A stretch of 64,000 bases of DNA from Laguncularia racemosa (GCA_037954665.1 JBBMOL010000022.1:5518001-5582000); one strand, 5' to 3'. Shown: positions 1-12,705, counted from the first letter of the stretch. The notes: generated by a model not told the origin, from the letters alone. A program made the numbers and translations.

Positions 1-1378
1 TTTAGCTTAAACATTTTCTTAAAATTTTTTGACCTACCTTACTCCAAAGAACAACAGTGGTTGAACGATCGGGTTTTTATCTGAGCTCATTTGATTTATA
101 TCCTTTCATCTGTTTGACTATTGAAGCTTAGATGATTAAAATATAATAATAAATAAAAATAAATATAATAAATAGAGCTAAGTATAGTATATCTATTTAT
201 AATGTTCTCACAATGTTTATTGACCTAGCTCCAAACGTTTTTTCTTTTTCCTAATCAAGACTTTAGATAGTCCAACCAAAACATGTGTAATAAAAAAGTT
301 GTATTTTTGTTGTACGGCTAATTTTAAATATCTTAAAAAATTATATACATTAAAAAAAAGTAAAAATTGAGGAGTTCCGCGCAGTCAAGATACAAGGGAG
401 GGGAATACTATATAAACTTTGAATTATTTATTTAAATGACAATATAAATAAATAGGCACATTATCATATCAAATTATTAGAGAGGATTTTATAAACCCTT
501 TTTCTGTCAGCAAGTTTCAAACGTCAATTGCAGAGATGAGAAGAAAGCGCACTACATAGGAAAGAGATAAAACAGGGGTGACATGCTCGCATTTCGGTTC
601 CTGCTTCGTCTGCATCTTGGGTTATATTTGGATCAGTTCGAAACTATAAATCAATTAATAAATATATTAAATTTGCAACACTTTATTATACCTAAGGTCA
701 TATAGAGTTTGCAAAAAGCTGAATTTTCTATATTAATTTTTGGGTTAAGTCCATCATTTATTTAGGTTTGATTTCTTGGATTAGGTGGTAGGGTTTAAAG
801 AGTTCGATCAACAATTGAGATGATTAAGGGGGAATTGCTTGGTGGGTATAGAACATAGATCGTTGGGTCAATTTGGTCACATCGAACTTTTCTTAGGTAG
901 GCTTATACATTCATAGAGAAAAGGCTACTAGGCTTGGATCCTTTGTAATCTCATAAGAGTAAACCGAAAATGAGCATACATTGTCTCATTCATTGATCAC
1001 TATGGTAATATAGCGGATGTCATCAAGCCTAAGAATTTACAAATACTCTATCGTTCCTCCTCATTTCATAGAATTCAAAAGATTAGGGAAACAATATTCT
1101 GCTGTGAAATCTCCACTCTCAAGAACTAAACGAGCATTCAAGTGAAAAGCAATCTTAATTTCAAGTATTACAAGGTCGATGCCTAAGGTTCCCTTGACAC
1201 TCTTATCTATCACTTATGTATCCGAGACATTGAAATCGCCTATTTCTCCTATCTAGCACTCTCTCTCTAATTATCATATTGTGTGCCATTTTCAAATCAT
1301 TTTTCGAAAGTCATGCACAGTGCCATACTTACATGATACTCATGTGACTACTCCAATTAAAATTCTCTATCTAGATTT
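1..1378. other. AT-rich flank, possible remnant of the 5' LTR of the first Tat-like element
   Basis: I see no coding sequence here on either strand. The stretch ends directly at a primer-binding-site-like motif followed by a gag-like frame, so its right part should be the 5' LTR of the element at 1379-9110. No second copy of this LTR could be found downstream, so its left edge cannot be placed. An (AT)-rich segment occupies about 130-480. Confidence 0.35.
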
Positions 1379-1396
1379 TGGTGACTCTATTGGAGA
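1379..1396 (+). promoter_or_regulatory. Primer-binding-site-like motif of the first Tat-like element
   Basis: The bases TGGTGACTCTATTGGAGA resemble the TGGCGACTC..CTGGGGA sequence found just inside the 5' LTR of Tat/Ogre elements, where a tRNA primes minus-strand synthesis. A gag-like ATG follows at 1420. Several substitutions are present, so it is a relic. Confidence 0.5.
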
Positions 1397-1419
1397 TAGA
1401 GCAAAGTGATAAAAGAGTA

Positions 1420-3110
1420 ATGGCACCTCTTAAGAAGAGAGGATTGTTTGACAAAACTTCTCAAGAACAAGATCCCAATACCAAACCAATGGAGCAAAAC
1501 TTGTCTCAATTGTCATAGAATACTAGTTAAGCAATTTATAGCCTGAGGCTTTGCTAAATTCTACAAAAAAAAGATGTAGACTATACAAGAAAACACAAGG
1601 AATTTAAATTAACTCATGACCATGCTTGCTCTATTGCCACTATTGCCATGCAACAAGGTATAACTTTACCAAATACCAACACTATTACATAGCAAATTGT
1701 CATCCATGTAGTTCCACCACATTTAGTTCCCAAAGTTGATCCTTTCACTAATGAGGAGAAAATTTCTTATGAGCAAACCCCTTCACTAAGCAATGTAGCT
1801 AAACAACTCTCAATGTTTGAAGGAGGGAATGTGACAGTCTAACTCGATGGACCTTTATCCTTGTATTCCCCTTCCTAATGTCCTTTGACAATCTAGCTAT
1901 TAACCTACTCCTGCCTTCACTTCTAAAGTATCTACTTTAAGGACTTCTATTGTAACAAAGGAAGACATAGACATGTACTTGAAAGAAATATGAACAAAGT
2001 TTACCTTGAGAGTACTAAAGTTAAGACTCCTATATCATCAATAATTTTTTTAAAAACCATATCCTAAGGATTATGTTAACTCAAAGTTTATGTCTTTCAA
2101 TGGAAAGAAAGGGAGTATTAAAGAGCATTTACTCAAATTTATCAACACTTTGAAAGCATACAAACTTGATGATAACCTAAAACTTAAAGAATTCTTTAAG
2201 TCACCGATTTAGAAGGTATACACTTAGTATGTCAATATCCCTACAAGGTCAATCAATTCATGAGGTATTGTATGTAACCTGTTTTTAGAGAAATTCTTCT
2301 CCTCTTAAGAGCAGGTCACAATAACAAGTATGGGTAGAACATGATAAAACTCAAAAGAAGACTTAAGCACTTTAGAGAACGTACTTTAGATATCCAAGAT
2401 GTAAATGTGAGAGAAAATTGGTAATCTATATCCAAGGGATGTTCATTGAATATGTGGTCCACTTGGAAAATCTCAACTTATGTTCCTTCTCTAAACTCAT
2501 ATAGACCATGAGAATAACTATTAACTCCATTGCAAGGCAACAAGGAACCAATGGGAGATTTGGGAAATGAGTTAAGTCTACTAGCTTGGCCTAGGTTGAG
2601 ACTTCTAGAGACAATAAGAAAGTCAAGAAATGACTTATCACATGGCTTTGCATTGGCTCTTTCATTTTCAAGCCTAATGGAAAAGATACATGCTCTACTT
2701 GACGTATGGTTGTGAGATAGGAATATTAGGCTCTGAAGGGTGGATTGTTTAACAATGTAAAATGAGAAGAATGATCTAAAGTTTTATAAATATCATAGGA
2801 CTACTGGTTACCCTATAAAAGAGTGTTGGACTTTGAAGAATTGAGCTCTCATGGGTGGACTATTTACTAACGTAAAATTAGAAGAATGATCGTAGATATC
2901 ATAGAACCATAGGTCACCCTATAAAAGAGTGTTAGACTTTGAAGAAAATTTTCAATGATAGGGTCTATAATGGTAAACTTGTTATAGAAAATAATGACAT
3001 TTGTAATAATCTACTTCCTACACATAACAATTAACAAGATACTGCGAATGCTTTGAGCCATGATCTTAGGGTCAAAGAAGAAAATATGTCATATATTGTA
3101 ACATGTGATG
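1420..3110 (+). pseudogene. gag pseudogene of the first Tat-like element
   Basis: From the ATG at 1420 a gag-like frame can be followed with many stops and shifts. The most recognisable part is at about 2080-2260 (SFNGKKGSIKEHLLKF then AYKLDDNLKLKEF), the capsid region of Tat-type gag. Near 2780-2950 a short unit reading KFYKYHRTTGYPIKECWTLK occurs twice about 115 bases apart. It matches the H..GH..EEC..LK segment that follows the capsid in this lineage, so a small internal tandem duplication has occurred. No functional product is expected. Confidence 0.65.
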
Positions 3111-3379
3111 AGTAGGAGGCTCCAACCAGAAATGATGAAGGTGCATGCCCCGCTAGTGTCTATTACCTTAATGAAGATAGCTAATTTTAGATTTCTTATT
3201 TTTCATTGCTAAGATTTAATGAGGATGCACAACTTATACCTATAGTAGCACTTTCCTAGATCTTTAAGAGGTACTATGGTGAGCACAGTTTAACATAACT
3301 TGTATGAAGAATGGCAAATGCTCATGAGAATGCAATACCTTTTACAAATGTGGACATGTGTGCTCTGAATCCCAATCAC

Positions 3380-3870
3380 AACCATCCTTTTTATGTAGAA
3401 AGGATGCTTATTGGACATCCCATTAAGGGGACATTCATAGTGGCTCCTTTAGAAACATAATGTCAATATCTACATTCAAGGTTGTAAGAATAGACAACTT
3501 GTGCTTAGTGAGGTAGCCTATTGCTATGTATAGTTTCATTGGTGCATTTATACACATAGTAGAGTATGTCAACTTGGACTTTAAAGTTAGCCCTATGTAG
3601 GGCTCCACATAGTTCCATGTGATTAATGTGCTTGTATCTTACCATTTTCTTGATGGAAGGAAGTGGTTGCATGGTCACAATCTCATACTCTTAATAGGGC
3701 ACCAATGCATTAAGGGCCATTGGAAAGGGAAAGATATATTCATTCTCGCTACAAAGAACTTATTCGAGTATAATGAGTCATACCTCATTGAGGCTACATT
3801 ATTTGATGAGTATGTCGAAGAGGGAAAGGTTGTTATTGCAAAACCCTGTAGCACACTATCACCCACGTAG
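3380..3870 (+). pseudogene. Retroviral-type aspartic protease pseudogene of the first Tat-like element
   Basis: The segment around 3640-3680 reads VSYHFLDGRKWLHGH, the region usually written as SYH.LLGRPWLH, which lies in the C-terminal half of Ty3/gypsy proteases. An open stretch runs from 3619 to 3870 (83 codons). Upstream, the expected active-site D-G-G triplet is not clear, and stops occur in all frames. The fragment sits between gag and RT as expected. It processes the polyprotein in live relatives; here it is broken. Confidence 0.6.
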
Positions 3871-4109
3871 CAAGAGACTCAAGAGGACCAAATGAAAAAG
3901 AGGAGAATGCAGCACTCTTGTGGAAGCATGAAAAGGAGAAGAGAAACTAAGGAGGTTTAAAGCTATTTTAGACTTGATAGGTGAAGGGTGTACTATTTAT
4001 GATGGTCTATGGGATCTGAAGAAAATGGATCCAAAGTAGCTTTCTTGTTTTTTTTAGATCCCATATCAATACAAGAAGCCTAACCTGTTCCTTTAAAGAT
4101 GTAGGATCA

Positions 4110-5025
4110 ACTAATCTCTCAAGTTGAGGAAATTGAAGAATTAGATCTAGCTAGATTAAGGGAGTCACCAAAGCTTATCTTTATTAGTAAGAGTCTCTTA
4201 CAAGAGCTTAAGGTCCATCTAATAGAATTGCTATGGGAGTATAGGGATGTGTTTACATGGATATACGATGAAATGTTGAGATTAGACCATAGTCTGGTGG
4301 TATATAGTTTGAACATTGTAATTTGAGTCAAGCAAATGAAGTAGAGATAGTGACTTTTCTACATAAAAGTTGAGATCCAAATCAAAGGGGAAATTGAAAG
4401 TTACTCTAAGAGGCCTTCATCAAGCCAATTGAGTAGCCTACATGGTTAGCTAATATCGTGTTGGTAAGGAAGTAGAATGGTCAAATACGAGTTTGTGTAG
4501 ATTTTTGTGATCTTAAAAAAGCTTGCTAAAAGGACGAGTACCCATTACTAAATATTAATACCTTAGTAGATGCTATAATAGGACATGAATTGTTCTTGTT
4601 TATGGAGGGTTTTAGTGGCTACAATTAGATTAAGATAGCTATTGGAGATGTTAAGTGTACCTCATTTAAGACACTAGTAGGAAATTTCTACTATATTGTT
4701 ATGCCATTTGGGCTTAAGAACGTAAGAGCTACTTAACAAAGAGCAATGGCCATCATCTTCTACAATATGATACACAATTTCATGAAAGACTATTAATGTC
4801 ATAGTTATTAAGTCAAGGTAGGTACTTGATCACTTATTATAATTTTAAGAGGTTTCTGAGTAGTGTTGGTTATATAAGCTATGCATGAATCATTTGAAGT
4901 GCATCTTTGGTATAACATCTAGAAAATTTCTTCAATTTGTCATTCACAAGAAAGGGATCAATGTTGATTTAGCAAAGGTGTAAGCTATATGATACATGCC
5001 CTCATCCACTAACTTGCATTTGACC
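4110..5025 (+). pseudogene. Reverse transcriptase pseudogene of the first Tat-like element
   Basis: Translation shows the run-up to RT (LLWEYRDVFTWIYDEM), then IRVCVDFCDLKKAC, LFLFMEGFSGYN and VMPFGLKN in the correct order, spread over frames with several in-frame stops. The YxDD box region (about 4780-4820) is degenerate: FMKDY is followed by a stop, so no catalytic aspartate pair can be read. The last recognisable host segment is the GINVDLAKV motif near 4955-4985 and a MPSS segment at about 4998. Sequence then switches abruptly to LTR DNA of another family. Confidence 0.75.
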
Positions 5026-5369
5026 TCTGATCGACGATCCATGACCATCAACGTATTCCTTGAAGTAAGTACAACTTAACAAGACTAAGTTTATGCAAAA
5101 TAGAGATATTTTTTTGTATTTTAGGAATAATCATTAAAAATAATATTTAGATAAGAAAATCGATGAAATAGGCAAAAACATGCTAGATATGATGATCTAG
5201 ATTATGAATAGTGTAATGATATATTTTCTTGAATTTTTAGGTGAAGAAAAATTATCCTATGAATATACCCGCAGACTACTACAAATAGCCATGAAAACGA
5301 GACCCAGGTAAGTGTGAAATTCCATGATGTGCTACAATGTTGTGATTGATTTTGATATGTCATATTTGA

Positions 5370-5510
5370 TCATAATACATTTATATATGTGTATGTATAA
5401 GTGGATGTACATATGTGTGTGTGAATATGCGCACTTTTTGGGTGTGGAAGTATGTGTTGTATATATGTGTATGTGTTCATACATACGTGTGTATATGTAT
5501 TTACACACAT
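5370..5510. repeat. TG/TA-rich low-complexity tract in the LTR
   Basis: Irregular repeats of TATGTGTATG type. They generate long but meaningless frames rich in Cys, Val, Tyr and Met. A similar tract lies at about 6310-6470, and both recur at 59430-59580 and 60670-60870 in the other copy of the LTR. Confidence 0.8.
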
Positions 5511-5705
5511 GAGATACAAATATGTATAAAAGTGTACGGGAGTAAGCATCTATTTATAGTTCTTCGTAAACAGGTCAGCATAGCCATGCTCAAGGCCGTG
5601 CTGACTACAAAACACATTATTATCAATGCCCAGTTCAACACAAGCTCTAGCATGGGCTTGCTCAAGGCAAGACTGAACTTTTTCTTGCTTCTTACCATTT
5701 TTCTG

Positions 5706-6236
5706 ACTCAGTACTAGCTTTAGCACAAGCTGTGCTGAAGGCTGTGCTAAACTGAAATTTCAACTTTCTTCATTTTTCAGCAAATTTCACCTCGCCTTTT
5801 GTTCATATCATCTTTAAACCTTTCTTTTGTCTCCATTGGAACCTGAAATTAGAGTTTAATTCTATAAATACCCTCTTCTTCAACTAACATTAGCTTCAGC
5901 ACAGGTTGTGTTGAAGGTTGTGTTGAACTGAAATTTTAACTTTCTTCATTTGTCACCAAATTTCACCTTGTCTTTTGTTCATATCATTTTAAACCTTTCT
6001 TTTGTCTCCATTGAAACCTAAAATTAAAGTTTAATTCTATAAATACCATTTTCTTCAACTAACACTGGCTTCAGCACAAGCTGTGCTGAAGGTTATGCTG
6101 ACCTGAAATTTCAATTTTCTTCATTCTTCACCAAATTTCATCTCTTCTTTTACTCATATCATCCTTAAACCTTTCTTTTGTCTTCGATGAAACCTAAAAT
6201 TAGAATTTAATTCTATAAATACCCTCTTCTTCAACA
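5706..6236 (+). repeat. Three tandem ~175-bp units, each with a palindrome and a TATA box
   Basis: Units start near 5706, 5885 and 6061. Each begins with a near-palindrome of the form AGCACA-N3-TGTGCT (for example 5722-5736), continues with a CTTTCTTTTGTCTCC segment, and ends with TATAAATACC followed by CTTCTTCAAC. The same unit is present five times at 59780-60650. The repeat lies in an LTR, so each unit could add a core promoter. Copy number differs between the two LTR copies, as expected for slippage or unequal exchange. Confidence 0.85.
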
Positions 6237-7603
6237 GACCACATAAAATCCATATAAAATCATAACTAATAAGCATTAGAATTAAGGGTCTTCTGACACT
6301 AATCATATGTATAGAGATTAATATGTTTGTATATGTGTATTTGTATTTTAAAGGTGTGGATATGTATATGTGTATGTACGTGGTTATACATGTGTTTTTG
6401 TATGGGGGTATACGTTGTATATGTATGTACACATTTGTGCATACATAAGTATGTGTATTAATATATATATTGATGGAAAGGAGTATGTATTGGAAAATGT
6501 GAAAGATGTAGGTATTGGATTCATATATGAGATGTGTGTATACATAAATGGGAAAAGATTTAAGTGCAGCGGAAATTTAATGGGTTTGATTGTGAGATTT
6601 GGATTTATATTTTCTTTTATGCTTGTTATGGAATGGTTAATGGAATTGCTTTATTTTTCTTAAGTGGATTAGTTGTTATTATATATTGATTGATCACCTT
6701 GAATTGAATAATTAAAGGATGGGATTTAAATAAAATGAGACATGCATTACACGAGACATTGCATAAATTTGAAGGCCATCACTATCATAGGGCATTCGTA
6801 AGTAATTGTGATATTACTGAACCATCATGAGTGAACTACTAGATTAGGGGATTGTTTGCGCCTTATCGGTTCCTAGTCTAGATTTTCTTTGAGGGTATTG
6901 CTCTGAATAATGCAAGTGCATGAGAGCGTCCAGTGTTAAAATGAATATATTGTGAATATCAAAGTGATGTGAAATTAAACTGGGTTGTTAAACCTGGGCA
7001 CTGATGGTGGCTTTAGAATCCCTAACCCAAGGTGAAGGAGGGTGTAAACCCTAGACTTCATGTTGGTTACCAGAAGATCACGTGAACTATTGCATTCATA
7101 TGATTGCTCATGTATAGCATATGGTTGATAACTTGATTCAATTGCTTATGCATATGTAGCATTGAAAGTATTACACTCTCATTTACTGAGCCATAGCATG
7201 CTCAACCCTCTACAGATTATTTTGCAAGTAAAAGTCATAAAAGCTTGGGATGAGATGAGGAGTGAAATGTCGAGTGATTTTTGAAGCCTGAAATGATAAA
7301 GTAAGAAATTGGTTGATAGGCTTTGTAAATAAAATGTTATCTTAAGGCCCTGATGTAAGGTTTTATTCCATTTTACTAGTTGGTAGGGGATACTAACTCA
7401 TTGCAATCATGGTTGATCGTAGGGTACAGAATCTATAGTTATATTTTATTTTATAATTATATGTAATATGACTAGTTATAAATGTAATTAACTAGTTAAA
7501 GTCTTATGATCTCTAACTCGTAAGATGGTTATCATGTAACGGGTGCACACATACCATGATGATTTTAGTGGAAACTTCTGGGCCCTCTTTCGGGGCATGA
7601 CAT

Positions 7604-8592
7604 GTTTACTTTGTCACCTTAAGCGTAGATTGGCCTATGATTTTCTATCGTTTCATCACCCTGAATCAATTAATTAAAGAAGTGGACTCGATTAAAATTT
7701 GACATGCATTTACATGAGACATTGCATGAGATTGAAGGCCATCACTGCTACAAGATGTGCCGAAAGTGATCAGAGGATAGTTGTTCTGCCAAGTGCGAGC
7801 TAAGTGATTAGGGGATTGTCATGCCTTGACGGTTCTGAGTCTGACCTGTCTTTTAAGGGTGTAAATGCTCAGTGTAGTGAGGCTCCTAAGCCTAAACATT
7901 AAAACTAAGAAACAGTAGAAATAAGTGATAAGAGTAATGAGATTGTGTGTAAGACCTGGGCATTAATGGTGGCTTCAAAATCCCTATCCTAAGGTTAAGG
8001 GGAGCGTAAACCCTAGACTTCATGTTGGTTACCGGAAGACTAAGTGAGATGCTGCATTCATTTGGTTGTTCATGTATAGCGTATGATTTGATAACTTGAT
8101 TTGAAATTTCTTGTGCTTGTGTAGCATTGAAAGTATTGCACTCCCATTCACTGAGTTGTAGTGTGCTCACCCCTCCACAGACCATTTTACAGGTAGAGAT
8201 TATGAAAGCTCCAGGATGGAATAAGATGTGAAGTGTCAAGAGTTTTTGGAAGACAAGAACGATAAAGTAAGAATTGCGAATAATAGATTATTTAGATAAA
8301 ATATTATCTTAGGACACCTATGTAAAAATTGAATTTGTGAAACTTAGAATTTTATTTCATTTTACTGGTTGGTAGGGGATACCGATTCTCTACGATCATG
8401 GTTGACCATGAGGTACGGAATTCATAGTTATATTTTATCATATAACTATATGTAATATGATTAGTCATAAATATAATTAATTATTTAGAGTCTTACGATC
8501 TTTGGCTCATAAGATGATTATCATGTAACTAGTGCACACATGCCATGATAATTTTTAGCGAAAATTTCCAAGCTCCCCTTTAAGGTGTGACA
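7604..8592 (+). repeat. Second, more diverged copy of the 3' end of the Tekay-like LTR
   Basis: From about 7610 the sequence repeats the order seen at 6640-7603: the CACCTTGAAT-like segment, ACATTGCAT, TTGAAGGCCATCAC, the first CCTAACCC block, and the terminal GATTTTAG...GACA. It ends at 8592 with GTGTGACA, after which RNase H of the host element resumes. Two LTR 3' ends therefore lie head to tail with only about 10 bases between them. Divergence from the first copy is clearly higher than between 5030-7603 and 59090-61990. Confidence 0.75.
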
Positions 8593-9110
8593 TGGTTACT
8601 CTTCCAATCAGAGTTTGACATTACGGTTGTCGTACTTAAGGCTATTAAGTCTTAAGCTCTAGCAAACCTTTTAGCCCATTTTCTTGTGATAGATGGGATC
8701 TACACCATAGATATGATCCTAGTAGAGTTTCATGAGGACTCCATGACGGCAGAATTAGATAGAGAACTGGTAGGTGCAATTTGATGGCTCCTTTTCTAGC
8801 ACTAGATGAGGAGCCAGGGTAGTAATGACATCTCTTATGGACTAAGAGATTCTACTAGCATTTAAGTTGGACTTCTATTGTATCAACATTGGCGCTAAGT
8901 ATGAGGCTCTCCTGCTTGGACTCATTTCCATATAAAATGCTAGAGCATCTCACTTATGCATCTACGATGATTCACACTTGATTATAAAGCAAACTAATGG
9001 TGAATTTACTCTTAAAGGACCAACACTAGCACCTTACTGAGCTATAGTGCAATCATTGGTTAGCAAGTTTAATTCAGTGAGATATGAGGATTCTAAATGA
9101 ATTCATTTTT
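8593..9110 (+). pseudogene. RNase H pseudogene of the first Tat-like element
   Basis: Coding resemblance resumes with FQSEFDITVVVLKAIKS, the segment that precedes the second, archaeal-type RNase H of Tat/Ogre elements. Next come AFKLDFYC..IGAKYEALLLGL and SHLIIKQTNGEF, the characteristic order of that domain. Several stops interrupt it. The expected acidic residue before the IIKQ strand is read as DDSHL, so the DS motif is present. No integrase follows. The position directly right of the LTR fragments shows it is the other half of the split element. Confidence 0.7.
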
Positions 9111-10000
9111 GACACTCATTAAAGGTTAAGGAATAAAAAAAATTATACATTTCCATTTACTTTTGCACAAAGGGTACATCATTTTTAACAATGTAAGAGA
9201 TCTCTTTCTTAGGGCTTTTAAACTGGTGTTCTATAGTACCCATTAGCGTGATGTTCTTATGTGTTCTTTATTTCTTCTATGGACACTTTTATGTTGAAAA
9301 AGCCATATAATTGCATCTTTTTTTACATATATCTAAGTGTTCATTTTCATATGTGACAAGCTTATATTTAAACTACTTTAATTTATTTGTATGGAATATT
9401 AAGTAGACTTGATGTTAGTGGTCGATTAGTGATTTAGGGATATATGATACCATGTCAAGGCTTCATGAAGAAATATCTTCCATTTAAAATAGTGTCAAGG
9501 ATGAGATAGTGATTACTTTCTCATCCTCTTATCTTTTTGAAGTACACATAGCAATTTCTATGATAAGCTTGCATTTGTCCTATTGTCATCTATATTCATA
9601 ATTAGCACCAAAAGAAAATGTTGAACTCCTTTACTTTCTTACATTGTATATTCACCAGGTTTGTCCTTTTTTGCTTGAAATGTGTCTGTGTATGGATTTC
9701 ATAATAAACAAAATTTTCAAGATCTCTTTTAATTTGTGATCATTTTAATTGTCAACACTTCGAACTTCTAATATCCATTTTCCATTCAAACCATGTTTCA
9801 CATTGATTAAAGAGTAAATAAGGCATTGAATTGCAATTTAACAAAAAATATTGAAATTGGTCAAAGAAGACATTGCTTTTAAAGATTTGCACATGGTGTG
9901 CAACACATAGCATTAGATTCACAACTTAAAGCTATATGTCAACTTGAATGGGAAAGGATTCCATCCCAATTTGACTTGGCTACTTAAAACATTATTTTTG
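9111..10000. other. AT-rich DNA, nothing recognised
   Basis: No reading frame, repeat or RNA gene could be supported here. It may be the decayed 3' part of the Tat-like element, but no integrase motif was seen. Confidence 0.5.
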
Positions 10001-10454
10001 GGTAAATGTGTGTACCTCATTTGAAAACTTTCAAAATTACATAAACCCTAACTTTTTTCAAAAGTTAGCACTTATACCCCTTGAAAAGCTAATGTGGTGG
10101 ATGATGTGTGAACTTTGTTAATTTAGCATTGATGTGTACATAATTTAATACTAGTTAATTAATTAATGTTTGTAAAAAATAATAAAATCTTTGCAAGGAT
10201 GGTGAGCCATAGCCACAAACTTCTTTTTTTTTTTTTAATTTATGAATTTTTCATTTTTTCTTGAATTTTTTTTTTATAAAGATAATTAATTAACTAATAT
10301 TAAATTTGTACACATGAATGCTAAGTTAGCAAAGTTTACACATTGTCTGCCACCTCAGCTCTTTAGGAGGTGTAAGTGTTGTTTTTTTTTCTAAAAAAAA
10401 AAATAGGGTCCATGCAATTATAAAAGTTTTCATGGGAAGTTTGTGCAATTTACC
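10001..10454. mobile_element. Fold-back (MITE-like) element with ~170-bp inverted arms
   Basis: The left arm (from GGTAAATGTG at 10001 to about 10170) is the imperfect reverse complement of the right arm (about 10285 to 10454, ending in GCAATTTACC). Matched blocks include GTGTGAACTTTGTTAATTTAGCAT against its complement and TAGTTAATTAAT against ATTAATTAACTA. The ~110-base centre is T-rich and unrelated. There is no coding capacity, so it would depend on a transposase elsewhere. Ends of GGTAAATT type are common in Mutator-like fold-back elements, but no clear 9-bp target duplication was found. Confidence 0.75.
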
Positions 10455-10802
10455 ATTTTTATATTACTTTATAGTTTCTATTATTTATTTACTTAGATTA
10501 ATTAGTGGTTAATTATTTTATAAAAGTATTATTATAGTTTGGATTAAATGTCTAAAATGCATCAATCATTACCCTAAAATGAAAGTTCTTACCACTATTA
10601 TGTTTAGAAGCTAGTGAACATACTTAAAATTCGAAAATGTTTAATCCATATGCACTAATTTTGGATTATATATTTTTCTTCCATTAATGCATATCTAGTT
10701 TCAACTCTCTACTATAACTAGGACAAGAGTGTATATTTTATTATATTAAACACTCACCATATACATTTTATTTGATTAAATTTTAGTAGGATAAGAAACA
10801 CT

Positions 10803-10803
<1 letters not shown>

Positions 10804-10832
<29 letters not shown>
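10804..10832. repeat. (TA)n microsatellite
   Basis: An uninterrupted TA run of about 29 bases. A second one lies at about 15777-15804, inside the first intron of the PLAC8-like gene. Confidence 0.9.
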
Positions 10833-10837
<5 letters not shown>

Positions 10838-12705
10838 TATATGAGAAGGAGGTATTTTCAAAAGACACTCATTATTTGCATATAAAATGATGTAGTAAAG
10901 CAAGTTACTCTACATCTTATCACTATTATGCATCTTGTCACAGGTACTTGTAGTTTCGTGTGTCATGTTTTCTTGGCAGCCTTTTAGTATTCATATGGGA
11001 GTCTATAATATGTGTTATAGGTAATCAATTATGGCAATCTTTTTTGTTAGAGTTTATACAATACAATTTATATGTTGATATGGTGATATAGAAAAAAAAA
11101 AGTAAATAAATAATAAAAGGGTGTTGAATATCTTCCTAGGGATCTCAACATTGTTGCAATTGCATTACATGAACCTTGTTGTAAATACCCAATAAGGAAC
11201 TTGAAACTTACTATGAAGATTTAGGAGGTAAAATTGAATTCATGGTCAAAGCTAGGAGTCATTTCAAGGAATGTAGATTAATCTCTCATGTTCTATTTAA
11301 TTTCTTCTATTTGCTTATGTGAGGCTTTACTTAGCAAGTTTATCTCTTCTAATCTATTTAATTTCTTCTATCTACTTATGTATGGCTCTACTTGGTATTT
11401 CATCATTAGAGTTTTCTCTTATGGATTTTTTCCATGAATTATCGATGCAAGACTATCCTTTTTAGATCAAATCCAAAATTGGAGAAAATAGTGTTTTTAG
11501 GTGAACTTCTATTATGATGCATGAAATTCTTCACAAATGGGGTAAAGAGGGCCAATAAGAATTACATGTTTAATATTTCCACATGTGATAGTCATTTAGA
11601 GTGTTATCTAAATAATAAAATTATAAATAGGGGTGTGTATGTGTGTGTGTATTTCAATCTAAAATAGTTTTAGATAATTGATATGCTATAATCACTAGTG
11701 TAATGTTTTCTTGGATGTTTGTGTTAAAAGAACCGAGTCCCTTTTTTTCCCTATGATTGATAAAGATTTAAAGCACAAAGATAGAAATAATTCTATTTGA
11801 TGTTTTTATGATGAAAAGAATGATGCTTAGAACATTATATCATCACTCTATATACAAATAATGAAATGAAAATAGGCTACAAATTAGCCAGTCTTGTATT
11901 AAAAAATTCAAAGTTGCATTGGCATTAAAATCAAGAAAATTTTGTAGTATAGAGTATATGCTAATAGGTATCCTTGAAACAAGATGCTAGGAGGTGTTAA
12001 TAATTATCCCGTTTAAAAGGGTGCAAGGATTGAAATATATAGAGGAAACTGTTCTCAATGGATTATAGTAATGGAGGTTTGTTTTTCTTGCTCCATTTTT
12101 TTTTTCATGTTTGTCTAATGGTTATATTAACTTCGTTGGAGCTTTTTGGTTTTCTTTTCCAATAGATTTCATATTATTAATGACCTGTTTAAGCTCTTGC
12201 ATAGGTTTGTAGTGCACATGGTTAGGCTATTGTTCTTCTTTATGATACTTTAGCTATTACTAATGATTTAATACTTGCTTTACACTGAAACAAGTTATGA
12301 TCTTGTTTTAATTTCACCTATGTATGAGATTATCTACTAGTGAAGTTTTTTTGTTGGATCACCTAGGTATGAGATTATCTACTAGTGTTTGTTATATTAG
12401 CATTTTTTGAGTTTATAATGAGAAATTAACACTTACTTAATTGTAGAAAAAGATTTATTACTTTGTATCAAAAAGTTTTATATTTATTTAATGAATTTTT
12501 GCTTTTTATGTGACTAGTAATAGATATATTGTGACAATATTAGTTTTTGATATAAGTTTCGAATTATCTTGTTTGTATATATATGTACAACTATAGAGTG
12601 TAGCGAATGCAAGGAAAGAAACTCCTCCTTGAAGAGACTTGTTGGGGAGCTATTTGTGTCTTGAAAAGTATATCAAATTTTAAGCATCTACTAAGGTAGT
12701 TTTTG

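Larger units (their letters stand above)
5030..7603 (+). mobile_element. 5'-truncated Tekay-like LTR inserted in the first Tat-like element
   Basis: This stretch is collinear with 59090-61990, the 3' part of the long LTR of the element at 56520-61990. Both copies hold, in order, a motif-rich leader, a (TATG)n-like zone, tandem units of about 175 bases, a second TG-rich zone and a conserved end finishing in GACA. The left copy lacks the first ~1070 bases of the LTR. The length difference of roughly 330 bases is explained by three tandem units here against five there. No PBS or coding DNA of the family is attached, so this is an LTR fragment, not a whole element. Confidence 0.75.
1379..9110 (+). 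mobile_element. Decayed Ty3/gypsy retrotransposon, Tat/Ogre-like, split by other LTR DNA
   Basis: On the plus strand, gag, aspartic protease, reverse transcriptase and RNase H follow one another in Ty3/gypsy order. The gag wording (AYKLDDNLKLKEF), the FTWIYDEM-like motif before RT and the RNase H style (AKYEALLLGL) are those of the Tat/Ogre group. Every frame holds many stops, so it is long dead. Coding stops near 5020 in the RT connection and resumes at about 8600 in RNase H. The gap is filled by Tekay-like LTR fragments, and some host sequence was lost at the junction. Integrase and the 3' LTR were not found. The lineage call is by eye. Confidence 0.75.

Noticed and set aside
5324..5717. 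Overlapping frames of 62 and 100 codons rich in Cys, Val, Tyr and Met (also 6370-6663, 59327-59566, 60686-60969)
   Set aside because: They are by-products of TATG/TGTA low-complexity tracts inside an LTR. The two LTR copies do not preserve the frames.
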